In this document: one piece after another, positions 22,859 through 35,800 of the stretch
Layout of the letters: each line of letters starts with the position of its first letter
Position numbering within the stretch: position 1 is the stretch's first letter
Assembly (NCBI GenBank): GCA_003864495.1
Contig: ML133442.1
Coordinates: 1,491,731-1,555,730, forward strand
Origin: Nemopilema nomurai
Lineage: Eukaryota > Cnidaria > Scyphozoa > Rhizostomeae > Rhizostomatidae
Length of the DNA: 64,000 nucleotides
Reading direction: 5' to 3'
Notes under the pieces: generated by a model
Told to the model about the DNA's origin: nothing
Database searches by the model: none
Seen by the model: only the letters and a program-made list of their open reading frames with translations
Made by a program: the position numbers and the translations under genes

Positions 22859-24824
22859 GTAAATATTTGCGATAGTACCAGAGAAAAGGCAGTTGCATAG
22901 CTTGTGGCAAACAAGCATTGTCTTTTCTGTTAGGCCGGAGTGAGAGTGTAGGGTCAATAGTTTGTGACGTCATTTTTGGTCACCAGTGCCCAGTGCTCAA
23001 GGTCTGTGTTCTGCTGCACGATAATCGCATTGAGCGTGAAAGTCAGAATAGCGACCCAGGCCCATCATATTCTTTACACCACAAGCGCAAACCTACTTCC
23101 TATGAAAGCAACCAAATTAGGATAATTGCTATCATTATCGCACTTTTATAAGCTCAGTGCCAAATGAAGAACAATTGTTTTCATGAAGATAATAGACAGT
23201 GGTTTTCATTAAAGCTCTGGTGATGGTATTTTATGTTTATACCGCTTCAAACCAATCAGTCTGGAGGTTTGCCGAGTGTATTGGATACCGGCCTCGGACA
23301 GCAAGAGCAAAACATCTGGCGCAATTCTGCGTTCAGGGTTCAATTTTTGTGCAGCTTTGAGATTTCTCTCTGACAAATTTAGGTTTCTTCTATGCAGCTT
23401 ATCATCAAAACGGAATGCTATCTCAAACACGAAACGCGTCAAATTTGCTAATTTTTATATTGAAAGCGCTACATTTATGCTGTACGTGTCAATCTATACT
23501 TTTTTGTCTCGGTATTTTACTAGCACCCGCACCCGGATGATAAGCAGAAACCCGAGGCTTGTGTTTAGTCGACCGGTCTGCAAATTTAACAGTCTCAAAC
23601 TTCATTGCGTCCATCGACTTCCTTGGCAACGGTAGTCGTAGCAAAGTATGTAGCCCCCTGATCAGTTCTTTGTTGATAATGTTTGATTTTAAAAAAAGGA
23701 ATATTTATTTAAGCTCTCTGCAACGTTTGCACGTGGGTTTATCACAGTCTTTTGTCAACCAGTCCTTGATTAGCAGACACAATGGGAATTGCGTTTCAAA
23801 AGCGGTACAGTAGATCCTTCTAAATCGCTCACACGTTCCCTTCAATGCGTAATGCCATGGATTCCGGGCGTTGCTGTGGGCGAAGTTGAACGAGTTGCTC
23901 GCTTGTTTGACACTAAACCGGTCGCTCACAAGCAAGTACTACGAGAGGCAAGTTGGCATAACAAAACAGCAACGATATCCTTTGCTGTTGCCTTCCAGGA
24001 GCTCAGTGAAGCTTCAAGCCTGGATAGATGCCTTAACTTATCAGAAATTGGAGTTTTACATTCGTCTCGAGGGCCTATGACACGAAAGAACGCTGGCGAA
24101 CCGAAGGATCATTATCCCCAAGATCTTGCCGAAGTACATATATCATAATTTTGGATCGAAACCAAAGGAGAAGGATCATTTGTTTTATAGCTTGACTTAA
24201 GCACGACTAAAGATTATTACGTGAGCTTCTGGTCTCAAATTGGATTTTGGTTTGCTTTCAATGCGAAACCATCGTTTTCTATTGTGGGTTCAGATTACAC
24301 ATTTTCATAGCTTGTTGTGACCGCCCGTTGAACGCGTTTTCATAAAGCAGACATAACCGGGAATTATAATCTTTCAAGTTGAGGGAATTTGCATCATAAT
24401 CTGGGCTCAGATTTTAAAGGAATCTTATTTCTTGGCCATGTCAAAAATGCGTTTCTCGCAGTCAGCGTTCTTACGGACAGAGTGGTAAATATTACGGAAA
24501 GCGTTTGTTTACAGAAAGTGTGGGATAATTATAGCGTGATACTTCCTTTGACAAGGCAGAAGCCCTTGATTCATTTTCACTTAAGGAAACATAGTAGCAA
24601 GATCGTTTTAATTGTTGTGAGATTATTTTGAGAAATTTCGCAATTGTTAAATTCTTGCATGCAATCTTTCACTCGAATGAGACCTTGACTCTTGATCGTC
24701 TGCAAAACACAAAATCAAGGAGGACAAGCGGAGTGATAGAAATCCTAATGATCGGATAATCTTTGCCTGAATATGGGATTTTAATTTTGTGCAATAAATT
24801 TGCAAACATTGGGAACACCACGAG
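22859..24824. other. Region 5' of the Rac GEF, no certain gene
   Basis: It holds ORFs on both strands (for example 23789-24148 plus, with VERVARLFDTKPVAHKQV, and 23209-23442 minus) with protein-like composition but no recognised family or clean exon structure. It may contain the promoter and a non-coding 5' exon of the downstream GEF gene, or be its first intron. Confidence 0.4.
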
Positions 24825-26853
24825 CGAGGAGTCTGGACCCCATTTGGGGCGCCAGCTCAACTTGGACGAGAGCCTAGTCCAGGTTGAAATCGAGAACTTC
24901 AGGTGAGCTGCAATAAATAATTTTTATCTCCGGTAAGACTGAAATTTTGTACCAGTGGACCGTAAAGGAATTGGAAACATTTTGTTTATTGAAACATTTC
25001 TATTGGCTTCGCCCTGACTGAGTTTACCCCCAATCCCCAGACAAAGAAATGCGGTTTTGTTAGTAAACTCTGGTTTTCCCACCACTAGGTTGGCCAGTGC
25101 GATATAGGGAGACAAATACATTCTTCTTGCATTTCTGTCACTTGACATTATTACGAGATCTATTTGTTTTGCTATAAACTCTGTCATATTTGTCAGAGTT
25201 GTATTGCATGCGTATGTATCTGTGTTTATGCTACTGTGTAAGTAATCAGTCAAGTTTACTCTGCATGTTTCCACCATCCTATTTTCTAGCTTTTACGCAG
25301 AAGTCAATGCCCTTAGTAAAGATGGAGGCAAAGCTCACTGGATTAAAGTGTTCCAGTCAGTTGTGCAAATGTCAGCTCGGCAATGCCAGGTTGGGTTTCA
25401 TCAACAATACTCTCTGAATTTACACAGATAGTTGCATGAGTACCAAAGCCTTATTACCAATCAAACTCTGTACGAATTAATGTGCAACCTGTAAATCTTT
25501 ATTTGAGGCAGTTTCTAATTTTTCTCTGAAACAGGAGCCAAATTATTTTTCCAAATCATACAAGAATATGCTAGATCTAGGAAAAAATGATCTCATGGCT
25601 GTCTACAGCCAGGGAGGGGGATGTATCCATCAACTCTCATCATTCATCAGTTGGGATAAGAATGGTTTACATAACAAAAAAATGACAAATGTTGATCATT
25701 AAAAATGGCAGAATTGTGATTTCTTATTTACTTCAGGGACACAACAGCTATTTCCTTAGAGTCTCCAGGGAAGGAGAAGACAGTGGTATTGACATTCCAT
25801 TGCCAGGTAAATTTCTTACAAAATTTTAATTTTTTGCTGAAAAAATTTCAGTGATGTTAATAAGGTGAGATAATTAATAACCCATTGCACATAATTTTTT
25901 TACTATGCTAAAATGGGTTTTCAGTCAATTTTTGGTAGTTTCATTTTTTTGCTTTTTCATTGATAGAAAATTCTTTGTTGATCAAAATTTTCATTGTTGT
26001 TATTTTTAGCAAGCAGATTAAAAAGAACTTCAGAGTGCTTTGTACAATGGAGAGACAAGCAAAAAGGTCTGTTGGCTCAGTTTTTTGTGTCTTTTGTATG
26101 CCATATGATTCCAATTCCATGAAGTCAATTTGTTGGTTCTTAAACTTTGTCATGTTGTGTTGTTGATTAAACTAAACTTTCCTTTCAGTCTAATGTTCTA
26201 TTTATCACATGATAAAGAAGAGAACTTGCTTTTTTATCCTTAGGTGGAGCATGGGGGCTAAATTTTGTTTCAGAAAAAGATGCAAAGAAGTTTTATCAGC
26301 TGTGCATTGTAAGTAGCTGTTCACCTGAATCCCCCCCCCCCCCCCAAAGACCTTCTCATTTATGCTTAGGCACTTCTGTTTTGCTGCTTTGCAAGGCTGC
26401 ATTTAATTTGCACTAGGCAAAAGAATTTCTCAGCTTGAGTTACCCATGTTCCTTGTTTAGTTTATTCTTTATGAAATATTGTCTAATCTTTGCCCTAATT
26501 GTCATGATAACTGGACCACCATGAGATTAGTCAGCAATAGCCTGATTCATTCAGAAGCATGAAGTTTTGATTGGTGAGAATATAATAGGTCAGTTGCAGA
26601 GGTTACTACTAGTGCAAGAGGAATTCTGAAAGCTCCGTTTTGAAAATCAAGCGCTGATTATGCGTTAATAATTTATTCATTGGTTACCAATTTTGTTTGC
26701 ATCTGCTGACTGTTTGTGGGCATTTTTAAAGACAAAGTTATAAACTAACTAGCTTATAAAGACCTATCCAATTTATCTTAGCATGTCCCAGAATTTTACG
26801 GTAGAACAGAGTCGGTATACTCCTCCATGACGTCAGCAAGTACAATCGTACAG
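24825..26853 (+). CDS. Rac GEF, WH1/EVH1-domain exons
   Basis: Exons: 24825-24902 (start tentative), 25290-25389, 25737-25806, 26010-26066, 26244-26308, 26782-26853. They read in one frame through [86 protein letters not shown] and [19 protein letters not shown]. The W-G-L-N-F core and the following D-A-K-x-F helix are WH1/EVH1 hallmarks, and the spacing of ECF-x-x-W to WGLNF matches Drosophila Still life as I remember it. WH1 domains bind proline-rich ligands. The small 57-bp exon 26010-26066 was found only by homology; without it the SECF strand is missing. A further open segment at 25536 ([16 protein letters not shown]) after a good acceptor is not needed and was left out. Confidence 0.8.
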
Positions 26854-29800
26854 GTTGGTGAATATTATTTATACCCGAATAGGTTCGTCATGTGTCTTGG
26901 AGCTCTAATGTTTGTGGTGTTTTAGCAATTGTGTGATTGAACTGTCGCATTACCGTATTGGTCGGGTGGATGAATGGCGAAAGCGAGTAGAACTCCAGCG
27001 TATGTCTCAGTCGAGTAATTTTAACCTTCACATTTGACCAAAATGGATCATAGAATCTTCATGTTAGAATTAGTCTGTGCTGAAAATTTCAAAGTCTTCG
27101 GGCCATCAGGCTGTGAATTAACCCATTTTGAAAATTTAGCCTTTCTTATACATTTCACTGCAGCGCCAATTACGGTCAAACCTGAAGAAATATGGAAATA
27201 TAAGAAAAAGTAACGTGCAAACGTAGGGTCTAAACAACAGTAGTTTTTCAGTAAAAACTAATTTAAAGATGAGGAATTCAATTCTGAAGTATTTTGAAGA
27301 AAAATCCGTAGAGAGCGAGATACAAAATTGATGACGTCAACCCGAATCGGAGAATGTTGATCAAGTAGTGAGGAAAGCGAGAGGCGTGAAAGGAGGGAAT
27401 CATGTAATCATGGAATCATCATATAATCATGAATCAACGAACATGTTATTCCTGCAGTACTCCGGGCGATGGAAGCTTTGTGCCTTTGCCTCGAGAAGCT
27501 AGACTTTGCTATTCGTGCGCCTATGTTTTGTCAACTAACGAAGCCTCGGATAATCAAAATGAAAAACTGGAATTTTAATATGGTAATCCAGCTTGGTTTT
27601 GTGCGATGGCATCATTTTCTCGCAAATTCGATTATGCTTGTAAATGAGATGAATCCATTTCTTGAAACGTTGACATGAACCGCTTCTGTTTGTCGGGCTG
27701 CTTTTGCCAAAACTGAGCACCCATTTGCAGGGACGCAGCTTTGTGTAAGGGGATAGCAATTGTAGTTCCACTGGTACTAGGCCAAATTCCCGGCATTTGG
27801 TTGACTTCTCAGGAGCTGTTGAGAGTTTATTCTGTATGTTGATGAATGTTTGGAACCGGTGAAACTTGACAACCGGTGAAACTTTCAAGCAAAATTGTCT
27901 GGTTTAGGAATACTGAATATTGTAAAATAGAAAGCCCTGCTTCTGAAACTTCTTCGCCACTCACTTTGCCCCTCATAAGGGGATGGTTTACATTAATCCC
28001 CCTCCTCAGGATCAGGAAAGTGCCCTTTAACAACGCTAACTTGTCGACCAAAGATATTATTGATCTTTTGAAGTGCTTCATTGTGGTCTTTTCCTACCTT
28101 GGTTAACATAAAGAGTTTTCTGTTTTGTGGAATAGCCCCATTGCTAAAACAGTGTTATCATAGTTTTGCCACGTAATGGGCTTTATATTGTTGTACCTTC
28201 ATGGCGTTTTGTGGCTGAAGTCGCCCAGTGTGGGCTTGAATTTCTGCCTTTGATAAGGTGCTCATCTTGATATCACTTGGTGGAGATTGCTGATCCATTG
28301 GTGGCCATTGCGATGCGCTTGTTTCTGTCAGCGTGGCGCCTTTCAAAGGCTCAGAACTGACCTAACGTGCAGTCACCTGAAGTCTGAATTGAATCCTCGA
28401 TTTGCTTTATTTTTCAAAGCAGCTCGACGAAGTTCGGTCTCAGTCATTCTTTAAAAACAGTAGGAGCTGCAAGGTTTAGCTGCCTACTAAGATCGGGGTT
28501 TTCATTGCATCTATTTACGCCGCCTCAGCTGCGAAGAGTGGTGCTGGAATGCGATGCATGCGCCACCCTCAGCACTGCCTCGCCGACTGATCAATGCTTC
28601 TTTATTCGTTCTTGCAAATGTGCTTTTGTGATTCGTGGGGCAAAACGAATTATCAACTGTTCGCTGACGTCATAGAAGTTTGTTTATTTGATAGAATTGA
28701 TCAAGCGAGTGCTCGATAGCCTTTTTCTAAGCAATCTCTGATTAATAGGCAAGTATGGATGATACGGTCTAAGAATACCATGGTAACCATGGGTGACAAT
28801 TGATTATCAATTAAGTAAATCTAAGTTTTAGTTTCAATTTTCTTAAATGTAGCCCAACTAATGGCGGTGCTTCCATGATGACGAAACATTTCCTGCTGTC
28901 TGTTTGTCCGCGAGGGTCACATTAATAAGTAGACTGTTAATATTTATGTTTTTCAGTATTTTCTGAACTAAGGGTCAACAGACGTTGTTTAACTTTTTGT
29001 ATCATGCTGCTTTGAAATTTCCAAGTGTTTTTGCGGTCTTGATTCATTGCTTTAACCTCCAGATGCATTATTTGATACTTAAGAACTCCTCCAGATGCAT
29101 TCTTTGATACTGGAAGTTAAGAACGAAAGTCATATTTATTTGTATAGGCCTCTGCAACGATTGATGCTAATATTGATGTTAATATTGATATGCTTTTGGA
29201 GACCACACCGTTATGTTGAAGTATTTTGTTCTCTAGTCGCCCCCTCCCCCAGCAGTGCCCAAAATGGAAGTGAAAAACTCAAGAGCCCCCAAGCGGTCTT
29301 CTTCCAGTCGAAGTTCCCCATGTCCCCCTGCGATCCAAGCCTCCGATTCGAGGGATCTTCACGACAGTGGCATTGGACATGATGTTGGCCACGGCCTACC
29401 GCCCCCCAGGATGCAGTTCGGGCACACGCACGGCAGTAGTGACAGCGGGAGCAGCCATGGCAACCAAATGAACTCGAACGGGCCAAGTCATCAGGGACAC
29501 GGAGCTCCCCATAACGGCGTCCACCGTAACGGCATCCCCAATAATGACATCCCCCATAACGGCATCCCCAGCGACATGGATCCGCTCGAGTACGAGTTTC
29601 TGCAGCAGCAACTGAATGGCATTGAAAATAACAATATGTTTATGGACAGCCTCGCTATCACCAACGGCAGCCTCAGTGGCTCTCGAAGCAGCCTGGTAAG
29701 AGCAAGAGTACCCCCCTTTAGGCTTTTTGGCCAACGCCCGAACGCTTTCTAACATTTGAGTTTTAATACGGGGGACATCTCCTCACCTAAAAGCAATGTT

Positions 29801-32800
29801 CACAAAGGTCCTTCTAGCATTCCATTGCTTTATATAGTCGCTTGTTATGAAATGGTTATCATTTTAATCAAATTTATGAGCTAGTGATCATGGTTTTGAT
29901 AAGCTTCATTTCAAACTGTATCTTTCTAATGCGACTTGACGCCGGATTTGAGATGATCCCTTTAATCATGTATGATCATTCGATCAAGTTGCTCATTCGA
30001 TCTCTTATCGCTTTGCAGTATGTACCAGCTGATTTCGACGATTCCAGTGATCGGGCTAGCGAAGACTTTGGCGAGCTCCGGCCTGCATCTGCGATTGTTC
30101 AAAACAAGCAGTTTGGAACGACGCGAAAGGCCGGTTGGTTGATCATCAAGAATGTCTTGATACACTCGAAGAAGGGGAAGCTGGAGCAAGCGCACAACAG
30201 GAAGTGGAAGAAGTACTGGACGGCCCTGAAGGGAATAGAGCTGCTGTTCTACCACTGCGACGAGAAGACCGTGACGCAACAGGACCTGGACGAGCCGTCG
30301 CACCGCCTCGACATCGACCGCTGCATCGTCCAGGCGGTGCCAGAGCACGCCAAGCTGGAGAACGTGTTTAGCTTGAGCTCGAAGCACGGGGACGTCTACT
30401 ACTTGCAGGTAGGCGCCTTGCTCTTCTGTTTACCAGCAGAGGGACCCCTTGAGGGTAATGGTAGAGGGTAATGATAGAGGGCGATGGTAGAGGGCGATGG
30501 TAGAGGGCGTTGGTAGAGGGCGATGACGTCATCTGATTGGCCACACACACACAGGAAATGGTTAAGTAGTAATGTGGGATTGGAGGGGTTGTTTTCTACC
30601 GCCTGTGGGCCGGCTGTGCTTCTAAACGTGTTGGCTGGTTGTAGATTTGTGACGTTCTTCAGACCTAAGTAGAGCAGTAATTCAAACACGTTCAAGTTCG
30701 CTTACTCTGTGGGATACTGTTACTTACAAAGCATAACCCTCGCTTTTTTCTCAGAAATCACACTTTAAGAAGCAGTTTCATTGTACAGGGAATCCACATC
30801 GTTGCTCCAAGGTTTTTAAGTATCAGGGAAACTGTTGGAAAATGTGTTAAGATTAAAGAACTATTAATTAGCTGCGAAGATTACTCAAGACTCACTCCTT
30901 TCTCTCTTTGATTTACATGATCAACCTTTGTCCTATAAATTGTGCAACTTGCCGGCCGAAATACCATCATCAGGCGTTATTAAATCTTAGTATTAAGTCG
31001 GCCTTCAGTAATCTCTAGAACATCACCCGAAAGAGGCCTTTTCTGAGCAAGGGCGCGAGTTTGCAGTCATAGACGAATTTTACAGTGCCGGGCTTGAAAT
31101 CAACAAGAGGATTTTGCACAAGAGAAGCACAAGAGAAGCACGCAGAAGGCGCGGCAACATAAGAGATTCAACAAGCTAGAATAACCCTATGGATGCGCGT
31201 CAGGCTGGTTGAGATTCAAGTGGAAGTTTTGAATGTGAATTCTGATTACAAGAACATCATAGTGCAACAAGGATCTCAACTTTTAGCCTTTTTGCAGTGA
31301 GCTGAGGTTTGATTAACAGATAGCCTCCTAGGGTGGATTGGTATTTTCAAACGTGATATTATTTGAATCAGCGAACTGCTGTTTCATTTTGCAATTTATT
31401 TTCATTTCAGACGACGAGTCAAGTGGAAGTAGAGAACTGGATTCACTGTATCCACACGGCCGCTGCGTCCGCCTTTGCTCGGCAACGGGGCAGCTCGGAT
31501 GTGGCTACGATTCTAGCCAATGAGATCAGCAGCATCGAGACCAAAATCACGGACGATGAAAAGCTCAAGAAAATGGCCGAGTTGCAGTCGAAAGTTGTCA
31601 CTGATGCCAGAAACAAACAAACTATAGTTGATCAGGTATAATTCATTCAGCAGGGAGGCAATCTTTTCCACCTGGACCCCCGTTCAAGCAAAGCCTTCCA
31701 TACATGCCTTGTAGTGTGTGGCTAGAAATGCCATTTTGGCGTGACTGATGAATTTTGAGGGCGTCAACAAACGCTTTACAATAATAGCTTTTTGGCAAAA
31801 TTTTAGTCCTTTCCGCAAAATTGGCTTGTCTTAGAATTAAGCTTGCAGCATTTTTGAATAAAAAAGAACTAGTTTTGCTGATTATTTGTATTCCAGCTCG
31901 TTTCCCAGCGGCTGCTGTTTGTTCATACAATAAAAAATCTCCGAAAATCGAAATGTGTTTTCGGTGAATCTAAAACCAATACAATACAGCTACCTGTTTC
32001 ATCAAAGCGAAAGAGGACCTGAGGCCGTCAAGTTCTCACGGCAAATGTTGTTTGCAATTAATAAAGAAGTCATTTTAATTTTGAAATAGTAATTAATGAT
32101 GAAAACTAATAAAGTACCAAGGATTGTTATTAAATGGTTTGAGAATTTTGTATTTGTGCCAGCCAACATTTCTTTTATATGGACTGGCGTTTTTCTTTCC
32201 CTTCTTCCTCCAATCCTTCCTCGTTCTTTCCCTCCTTCGTTCTTTCCCTTCTTCCTCCAATCCTTCCTCGTTCTTTCCCTTCTTCCTCTAATCCTTCCTC
32301 GTTCTTTCCATTCTTCCCCAAATCCTTCCTCGTTCTTTCCCTCCTTCGTTCTTTCCCTTCTTCCTCCAATCCTTCCTCGTTCTTTCCCTTCTTCCTCCAA
32401 TCCCTCCTCGTTCTTCACCTTCTTCCTCTAATCCTTCCTCGTTCTTTCCATTCTTCCCCAAATCCTTCCTCGTTCTTTCCCTCCTTCGTTCTTTCCCTTT
32501 TTCCTCCACTCCTTCCTCATTCTATCCCTCTTTCGTTCTTTTTCTCCTTCGTCCTATCCCTTCCTTCAACCACTTTCTTGTTCTACCCTGGACCCTTGCC
32601 TTTTCCAGTGGTGTAATTGCATCTCATTTCATTGCTTTTATTCTTCGAAGGTAACTGAATGGGAGCGAAGCCTTGAAAACCAGAACGTGGACATCTTCCG
32701 CTATCGGTGCTATTTGGCTGCTGTGCAAGACTTCCCTGTGCCCAACCCACAGTCGCTTTTGAGCTGTGTTTCCCGCTCTGTCAAACACAACCTGTCCAAA

Positions 32801-35800
32801 GTCGGCGTGTTTTCAGTTGCGTCTTTCCACGCGTTTGTCAGTGCGCGGGAGTCACTTTCGGAGCCGCCGGTTAAGGCTGAGAAACCGAGGAGGAGGATGC
32901 GTGGTGGCAATTCGCTCAAGTCGAAGCTTTTGCAGTCGTTAAAAATCGTCGACGACAAAGTGGTAGAGGGCATCAGGAACAAACACTCTCCGAGGAACAA
33001 AAGGAGGCAAGCTGAATTCATGGGCATTTAAAGGGAGAATATCCTTGATTAAAACATGATTAAGTTCTGTTTTTTGATGAATTAATCGTACATTTCTAAT
33101 AATCACAAGAATGTTTCTTATGCAGAGGGTCGGCCCATTCTGCGTCGGACAGCGGGGACAACGACAGCTCCAAGTCCCAAATGAAGGAGAGACGGGACAC
33201 GTGGGGGCGAATCGGCAATTTCCTGCAAGTTCAGCTACCGAATAACCAGACCACTACAGTGCCGCTCGAGCAAGGGATGACAGTTAGAGATCTGGTACAG
33301 AAGAGCTGCGAGAAGCGGCATTTGCCCCCGGCTGACCACTTCCTAATGCTTCTTTCGGAGGATAATGACAGCGGACTTATGGGTGAGGAAATACAGCTCG
33401 TGATTAGCCTGCGATTATACCAGGCTCGAAAGGGACGATCTCGTCTTTTAACACTGCCTTTAAGACCTTTAGGATTCTCAACATCCACATTTTTAAGAAC
33501 TTTTGAGAGCTTTGTTTTTGTGACGATAAAGCTATTTGTTTCCTTTCGCAATTGACGTCAGAACTCCAGGCAGCATTCATTGTTTGGGCGCAACCGGTAC
33601 AGCTTGGCTCATCGGCCTGTACAGGATTTTCACGTCGCAGTAAGATTAGGCCTTTCTTTTTGGTTGAAAATCATCCTAGGAAATTATGGTGTGGTTTAGT
33701 GAGCTGAGCGCATTAAGGCGATAACAACCCATCTGTTTTGCTTGTCTGTTAATCAAAATTGAGGGATTATAAATCCGATTGAACTGTCAAATTAGTAGCT
33801 ACATTCTCATTCAAACTTGGCCATGTTTACGATGTTTTGCAAATCAAATAGGCTCATTAAACTAGGGACGATAGTGTCACTGCTTCGACATTTTTCAAGA
33901 CATGCAATAATTCAAATTCATCATATCCCAAAGTAACTGAGAATCTGTTAACGAGGCGCTTCGTTTTTCAACGAGCACGAAGCCGTCTTTGCACCTAATT
34001 CTCAGTTTTTTACTGGAATTAAATCTTTTTTGTAGATTATATCATTCCTCAGTGTTCAGAGCTTCTGGAAGAACAGGTTTGCATATACCCTTTCTCCAAA
34101 AAAAATCCACTTCAAGTTTTCTAATCAACTGCATTTGGGGGAAAAATCTGGCAAGATATTCACTGTATCAATTAATTGATATTATTTAAAAGATTGACTG
34201 CTGGTTTTTGGTTTACAAAGCGAAAGGTTTTGAAGTACTTTCAGTTGACAGAAAATGGCTCGTTTATTTCCCATTGCATTATTCTTGGTGGCCTTGAGGA
34301 GACAAGTCAACCACTTTTCTAATGTTCAAGAAATTTATTCTAAAATTATGTGAGAGGTCAATAATTACCATTTACACTTTATTCAGGTGTCCCCATGAAA
34401 ATAAATTTTTATACAATCGTTATATGTCTATCCACAGAAATACACGACACTAAAGATTTGTCCGAAAACGACCCTAGATGTAGAACTGGACGGCCCAGCC
34501 GACTACGATTCCGGAGCTTTTGGTGAGTTTGAAGCAAGGCTTGTCTATAGTAAACAGCCAGTGATGCTAACAGCATTTCTAAAGCAACAACACGTTTATA
34601 TCGAAACCCTGTACAACCATAATGGTCGTCAAAAAGTTTTTTTAATTGTAGAAGTAGATAGTGTCTGAGTAGTCGTATGTTTTATAATACAATGCCAACA
34701 GTGTCTGTAATAATAGGCTTTGTGATTTTTTTATATTCACACAACAAAAATATATTACCAGCAAATGCTGAGGTGATCTATAACATCGAAATCCAAAATT
34801 GTTATAGTTGATTTCAAGCAACAGATGATTTAAATGTCTGCTTTTGTGATTCTTGTTGCCAACGAAACTCTGTCTTGAAAATTTTACCATTTTTGAGAAA
34901 GAAAAATTGTTTTTATTTAAATCCTCAAAAATTACAAAAACGTCTTTGCATAAGCAAGTCAATTTCTGCTGTAAACAGCACAGGGAATAATTTGGTGTGA
35001 CATTTTTTTGGGAAACATATAGGCAACCAGTTTAGCTTGAACTGTTGTCAAAGCCAGTGGGAGAGCCCAGCTCTACCAGTCGGTTTAAGACGCGTGGTTC
35101 AAGACCTTCCTGCACGTTTTTTGTATTTAAGTGAAGTATCTAACGATGTAATAATACCCCTAACATAAACACTTGTCTTTCTATTGCCTTATTGATCAAG
35201 CCAGCAAATCACGCCATGCCTCTTTTTATTACCAGGCATCAGGGTGCGACAGGATGAAGACGAGCGGATTCTCGTGTCTCGGGTGGACGAAGGGAGCCCT
35301 GCCAAAAGAGCAAGTACGTAATCGGCCTTGAACGCCTCTTTCCACGACATTTGTCGTCTCTTCTTCGATGACCTGCATTTCGATAAGTTAAATCCAACTG
35401 CCATCGAGTTATTCGACGAACTCTTTGTCTCTTCAGCAATACTCGAAGAAGATGAGCTTGTTATGATCAACGGCGAAAACATCCGCGACACGGGCATTGG
35501 AGTCGATTATGTTTGGGGCATTCTTGATTGTAAGTTACTTTTACAGCAACTTATTATAATGTTAAACTTTCAACAGTATCTTTCCTGTTTATTCGTTATT
35601 AAAACAACACTGATTATGTTTCTAATATCGGTCCAAATGGCTGAATTTCCTCTATCAAATGTCTTTAGCCTACTTCAAAAGAGTTTGACGTTTAGAAAAA
35701 ATGAGATGTTTGTGTAAAGGAAGTTTCTATTGTTTAACAGAAGAACGGAATTTATAAACCAAAATTTAACTTGTATCCAATGATGTCAAACTTTGAGCCA

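Noticed and set aside
23789..24148. 119-codon plus-strand ORF as an upstream exon of the Rac GEF
   Set aside because: No family match, no supported donor leading in phase to 24825 or 25290, and opposing ORFs overlap it.
25536..25609. Extra WH1 exon reading [16 protein letters not shown]
   Set aside because: It has a good acceptor but no GT donor at a suitable place, and the WH1 alignment is continuous without it.
30135..30387. ORFs on both strands across the PH exon
   Set aside because: They are out-of-frame shadows of a GC-rich exon whose true frame is clearly the PH domain.
32002..32616. Lys/Glu/Arg-rich minus-strand and Ser/Pro/Phe-rich plus-strand ORFs
   Set aside because: They are translations of the pyrimidine-rich minisatellite; both strands are open because the repeat lacks stops.
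35040..35120. tRNA gene or tRNA-derived SINE, suggested by a B-box-like GGTTCAAGACC
   Set aside because: No cloverleaf could be folded, there is no convincing A box, and no TTTT terminator in the right place.
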